Of a DNA stretch of 6,819 bases, positions 6,505-6,819 are shown piece by piece. Origin of the DNA: an uncultured Treponema sp. Its GTDB lineage: Bacteria; Spirochaetota; Spirochaetia; Treponematales; Treponemataceae. Under the pieces are notes generated by a model. It saw only the letters and a program-made list of their open reading frames with translations. It was not told the origin of the DNA and did not search any database. A program made the translations under genes and the position numbers. The stretch spans positions 1-6,819 of the forward strand of contig NZ_CALHGC010000205.1 of NCBI RefSeq assembly GCF_938029485.1, written 5' to 3'. How positions within the stretch are numbered: the first letter of the stretch is position 1; every line of letters begins with the position of its first letter.

Positions 6505-6819
6505 ATGAGTGAACAAGCGGATGTGCGGGAAGCGCTTCATCAATATGCGCTGTCGGCGCCTAAAACCAGCGGCGTGTATCTGTGGCGGGATGAAAAAGAT
6601 ATTGTGATTTATGTCGGCAAGGCGAAGTCGCTCAAGAATAGGCTGAGTTCGTATTTTGCTTCGCGGCGGGATATTAAAACCCGTATCCTCGTTTCGCGTG
6701 CGCGCCGCATCGAGTATATTCAAACCGATAATGAGTATGAGGCGTTGCTGCTTGAAAATAATCTGATTAAAAAATACAAGCCGCGGTACAACATCAATCT
6801 CAAAGATGGAAAAACCTAC
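6505..6819 (+). CDS. uvrC: excinuclease ABC subunit UvrC, N-terminal part (partial)
   Basis: UvrC is the nuclease of the UvrABC nucleotide excision repair complex; its N-terminal GIY-YIG domain makes the 3' incision beside a DNA lesion. The 105 visible residues cover that domain: G-V-Y (23-25), Y-V-G-K (36-39), Arg46 in LKNRLSSYF, and ALLLENNLIKKYKPRYNIN, with Glu84 and Asn96 at the spacing expected of the metal-binding Glu and the conserved Asn. The gene runs off the right edge, so the UvrB-binding region, the second (5') nuclease domain and the helix-hairpin-helix end are not seen. An in-frame TAG at 6487 with no start codon between makes ATG 6505 the first possible start. No Shine-Dalgarno sequence precedes it, and the promoter lies directly upstream. 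Identity is secure. Confidence 0.95.
   Translation, partial: MSEQADVREALHQYALSAPKTSGVYLWRDEKDIVIYVGKAKSLKNRLSSYFASRRDIKTRILVSRARRIEYIQTDNEYEALLLENNLIKKYKPRYNINLKDGKTY

Noticed and set aside
6421..6723. A 100-codon minus-strand open frame opposite the start of uvrC.
   Set aside because: It overlaps the conserved GIY-YIG coding sequence and both promoters, and its product has no family features.

Overview
This 6.8 kb window looks like chromosome from a spirochaete, most likely Treponema. The grounds are a 916-residue SecA, a lipoprotein with a relaxed (I-T-G-C) lipobox carrying a bacterial SH3 domain of a kind I associate with treponemes, and a moderate G+C content. The genus is inferred from protein character only; no rRNA or other marker is present.

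Layout. Bases 2-91 hold the 3' end of an upstream plus-strand gene whose last residues resemble the KH-like end of the GTPase Der, although the reading frame stops earlier than Der normally does. A short AT-rich gap follows, with a weak hairpin plus T8 and a good promoter candidate. secA (213-2963, plus) encodes the ATPase motor of the Sec translocase. It faces a convergent two-gene minus-strand unit across a 98-base gap with no convincing terminator. That unit reads from 6402 down to 3062: first an SH3-domain lipoprotein, then an ABC-F ATPase. The two genes share one base (TAATG) and are very probably translationally coupled. uvrC starts at 6505 on the plus strand and runs off the window; only its GIY-YIG nuclease domain is visible.

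How the genes relate. secA and uvrC are unrelated housekeeping genes (protein export, nucleotide excision repair) flanking the lipoprotein/ABC-F pair. ABC-F proteins are soluble and act on ribosomes, so the lipoprotein is probably not a transporter subunit; the partnership may be only one of expression.

The most interesting signal is regulatory. At both secA and uvrC a sigma70-like promoter with 17-base spacing is placed so that the predicted transcript begins at, or within about three bases of, the ATG, and neither start has a Shine-Dalgarno sequence. The lipoprotein gene, read divergently from the uvrC intergenic region, has a conventional leader of about 24 bases with AGGA. I found no mobile element, CRISPR array, tRNA, rRNA or phage gene, and no exotic multi-gene system.
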